In this document: one piece after another, positions 61,894-64,000 of the stretch
Position numbering within the stretch: the first letter of the stretch is position 1
How the letters are laid out: each line of letters begins with the position of its first letter
NCBI GenBank assembly: GCA_913776825.1
Contig: CAJYPV010000027.1
Location: 366,790 to 430,789, forward strand
Direction: 5' to 3'
Source: Burkholderiaceae bacterium
GTDB taxonomy: Bacteria; Pseudomonadota; Gammaproteobacteria; Burkholderiales; Burkholderiaceae_C
DNA: 64,000 nucleotides
Notes under the pieces: model-generated
Told to the model about the DNA's origin: nothing
The model's input: the letters and a program-made list of their open reading frames with translations, nothing else
Databases searched by the model: none
Translations under genes and position numbers: made by a program

Positions 61894-63483
61894 TCAGGTC
61901 TCCCAGCCGCCGCCCAGGGCGAGGAAGAGCTGCACTTGCTCATCGACCAGCAACGCATCCGAGGCCGCGAGCGCGGCCTCGTTGGTGGCCAGCGCGCGCT
62001 CGGCATCCAGCGCATCCAGATAGCCGACCTTGCCGCCTTGGTACAGGCGCCGCGCCTGAGCCGCGACCACCGCCGCTGAATCGCGCGCGGCCTTCAGCGA
62101 TGCCCGGCGGTCGAGCTCGCGGGCGTAGTCGTTGAGCGCGGTCTCGGTCTCGCGCAGCGCCGTCAGCACCACGCCGTCGAATCGCGCCGCAAGCTGGCGC
62201 GTGGAGGCCTCGGCTTGCGCGATGCGGGCATCGGCCACGCCGGTGTTGGGCAAGGTCCAGGAGATCAGCGGACCCAGGCTCCAGCTGAGCGTGTCGCTGT
62301 GACCGAAGCCCGCCAGCGTGCCGGCCGATCCGGCGGACAAGCCCAGCGAAATCTTCGGATAGCGGTCCGCCACCGCGACGCCGATGCGCGCCGTCGCCGC
62401 ATGCAGCTCGCGCTCGGCCTGACGGATGTCCGGCCTGCGGCGCAGCAGTGCCGCGCCATCGCCCACCGGCAGCGGTCCGGCGACCTGCGGCGCCACATGG
62501 CATTGCGCCAGGTCACGCGGGAAGGCCTCCGGCAGATCGCCGGTCAGTGTGGCCAGTCGGTACAGCGCCGACTGCCGCTGCGCCAGCAGCGGCGGCAACG
62601 CGGCCTCCAGCTGCTGCAGCTGGCTGCGGGCGCGCGCGGCGTCCATCTCGCCGACGCGCCCCGCGCGCTGCAGGCGCTCCGTGAGGTTCAGCGCCTGCGA
62701 CTGCAACTGGACCGACTGCTGCGCCGCCTCCAGCCGCTGACCGGTGGCGCAGGCCTGCGCATAGGCCCGCGCCGTACCGGCCGCCACATTGATCTTCACC
62801 AGGTCGAGCGCCGCGGTCGCGGCCTCGGTGCTGGCCTGCGCGGATTCGATGCCGCGCCGAATCTGACCGAACAGATCCAGTTGATAGGACAGGCTCACGC
62901 CCGCGCTGTAGCGATAGGTGTCCGCCGGCACGAAGTCCTTCTTCAGCATCGACAGGCCGGAGGGATGGCCATAACTCGGTCCGCCGCTGACGCTGACGGT
63001 CGGCCGCTCGCCGCCGCGCGCCTCGGATTCCATGGCCTGCACCCGCTCCAGATTGGCAGCGGCCTGGCGCAAGTCGGTGTTGTGGGCCAAGGCCTTCTCC
63101 ACCAGCGCATCCAGCCGCGGATCCTGGAACAGCCGCCACCAGCGATCGGGCAACGGGGTCGCCTCGAACGGCGCCGCTTGACGGTTGCTGGCGCGCTCAT
63201 CCGCCGCGCGCTCCTGTTCCAGGAATTGAGCGGAGGCCCGCGGCTGGTTGATCACGGCGGCGTCAGGCAGGTGATAGTCCGGCCCCTTCGGCGCGGTCGC
63301 GCAACCGGCCAGCACCAGCAGCGCCGTCAGCGTGGAGAGCCAACCCAAGCCGGGGCGACGATCACGAGACAGTGGCGGACGCGCGGCGATCGCATCGAGG
63401 TCACGAGCCGCTCGCGCGTTGAACGATGTCGGCAGGCGCTCTGGGAGGGCATGCGCCGTGTTCTGCAAGGCAATCGATGTCAT
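61894..63483 (-). CDS. NodT-family efflux outer-membrane lipoprotein
   Basis: This 529-residue TolC-like channel has a long N terminus and then a lipobox LAGC (about residue 61). Two OEP repeats follow, with RWWRLFQDPRLDALVEKAL, NTDLRQAAANLER and YQLDLFGQIRRGIESAQAS in the first half and DIRQAERELHAATARIGVA and LSWSLGPLISWTLPNTGV in the second. It forms the outer-membrane exit duct of a tripartite pump. The adaptor gene lies immediately upstream on the same strand, three bases apart, so they form one operon. Confidence 0.95.
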   Translation of the reverse strand: MTSIALQNTAHALPERLPTSFNARAARDLDAIAARPPLSRDRRPGLGWLSTLTALLVLAGCATAPKGPDYHLPDAAVINQPRASAQFLEQERAADERASNRQAAPFEATPLPDRWWRLFQDPRLDALVEKALAHNTDLRQAAANLERVQAMESEARGGERPTVSVSGGPSYGHPSGLSMLKKDFVPADTYRYSAGVSLSYQLDLFGQIRRGIESAQASTEAATAALDLVKINVAAGTARAYAQACATGQRLEAAQQSVQLQSQALNLTERLQRAGRVGEMDAARARSQLQQLEAALPPLLAQRQSALYRLATLTGDLPEAFPRDLAQCHVAPQVAGPLPVGDGAALLRRRPDIRQAERELHAATARIGVAVADRYPKISLGLSAGSAGTLAGFGHSDTLSWSLGPLISWTLPNTGVADARIAQAEASTRQLAARFDGVVLTALRETETALNDYARELDRRASLKAARDSAAVVAAQARRLYQGGKVGYLDALDAERALATNEAALAASDALLVDEQVQLFLALGGGWET

Positions 63484-63486
63484 GGC

Positions 63487-64000
63487 TTAACTCCTCAGCG
63501 ACGCGGTCGATGCGACGGGGCGGCTCGATGCGGTCAGCGCCGCTGCCGAGCGTGTCGCGGTCGGCGTGGGCCGCTTCGTGGGCGGCGCTCCGGCGGTCAC
63601 CGAATTCGCGGCGGAGGTCGCGTCGCGGGGCAACGCCGTCGCGGTGGGTGCGCGTGTGGCGATGGGCGCCGAAGCCGCGGCGGTGGCGGGCAGGACTTGC
63701 ACGGTCACCGTCTGACCCGCGACCAGCCGCTCGCCAGCCGGCAGCGGATCCAGCCGAACCCGCACCGGCACCCGCTGCGGCAGCCGCACCCAGTTGAAGC
63801 TGGGATTCACGCTCGGCAGCAGGTTGGTGCTGGTGCTGCGATCCCGGTCGGCAATGCCTGCAGCGACGCTCTCCACCCGACCCATCAGCGGATGCGAGGC
63901 GCCCATCGGCAGCACCTGGACCGCATCACCCACATGGATGCGGGCGAGCTTGGTCTCTTCAAAGTAGCCTTCGACGTACAGCGAATGCTCATCCACCAGG
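63487..64000 (-). CDS. HlyD/EmrA-type efflux adaptor, C-terminal part
   Basis: The frame is open to the right edge of the window, so only the last ~171 residues are seen. The end of the membrane-fusion protein beta-barrel is recognisable: EGYFEETKLARIHVGDAVQV, then FNWVRLPQRVPVRVRLDPLP, wording typical of EmrA/AaeA-type adaptors. The final ~70 residues are a disordered Ala/Thr/Pro tail, longer than usual. It should link an inner-membrane transporter, encoded off the window, to the NodT-type channel. Confidence 0.88.
   Translation of the reverse strand, partial: LVDEHSLYVEGYFEETKLARIHVGDAVQVLPMGASHPLMGRVESVAAGIADRDRSTSTNLLPSVNPSFNWVRLPQRVPVRVRLDPLPAGERLVAGQTVTVQVLPATAAASAPIATRAPTATALPRDATSAANSVTAGAPPTKRPTPTATRSAAALTASSRPVASTASLRS

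Overview
The window is a very GC-rich, gene-dense chromosomal segment of a Gram-negative bacterium. Two-partner secretion adhesins, a PEP-CTERM protein, a NodT-type efflux lipoprotein, a bacteriophytochrome and the codon bias point to a betaproteobacterium of the order Burkholderiales, probably near Roseateles/Mitsuaria/Rubrivivax. That placement is inference from gene content, not a measured phylogeny. No rRNA, tRNA, CRISPR array or intact insertion sequence was seen.

Layout. (1) 1-11.4 kb: a surface-protein export locus with the C-terminal part of a DUF3739-type filamentous haemagglutinin, a good terminator, its TpsB pore, an ExbB-like proton channel fused to periplasmic DUF2341/LamG domains, ExbD, a TonB-like protein, a putative porin and a periplasmic coiled-coil protein. 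(2) 11.5-18 kb: a YbjN-like protein with a histidine-repeat tail, a chemotaxis receptor and a large hybrid histidine kinase with two receivers and an HPt domain. (3) 18.2-27.7 kb: a light-related block. A MerR regulator is divergent from six overlapping genes (renalase-like flavoprotein, DUF2256, iron-sulfur photolyase, a second photolyase-like protein, DCC protein, SDR), followed by a receiver protein divergent from a bacteriophytochrome kinase. (4) 27.7-34.4 kb: housekeeping and accessory genes: VOC protein, small periplasmic protein, a YeeE/YedE sulfur-transport pair, two methyltransferases, a DUF4157 protein and a TerB-like repeat protein.

(5) 34.4-53.2 kb is the most remarkable part. A cyclic-di-GMP class I riboswitch (about 34911-35032) lies in the leader of a 4,508-residue CdiA-like TpsA that starts at 35400 with an extended signal peptide. 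Its last ~490 residues are encoded by much AT-richer DNA and end in a papain/C39-like cysteine peptidase domain. A candidate immunity gene overlaps its stop codon. Downstream lie two decayed copies of the same FHA-2 segment, a fused YezG/DUF6882-like gene, an interrupted reading frame, a small orphan gene and an Imm49 gene: an accumulation of toxin-immunity modules and their remnants.

(6) 53.4-64 kb: a flavodoxin-like reductase, a TonB-dependent receptor, a PEP-CTERM protein, a PHP-like lipoprotein with Ig and PPC domains, a solitary HigA-type regulator, and the outer-membrane and adaptor parts of an efflux pump running off the window.

Functionally, the first locus appears to export and perhaps energise a surface adhesin. 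The riboswitch suggests that the second, toxin-tipped adhesin follows the biofilm/motility second messenger. The light block couples DNA photorepair to light or redox sensing.
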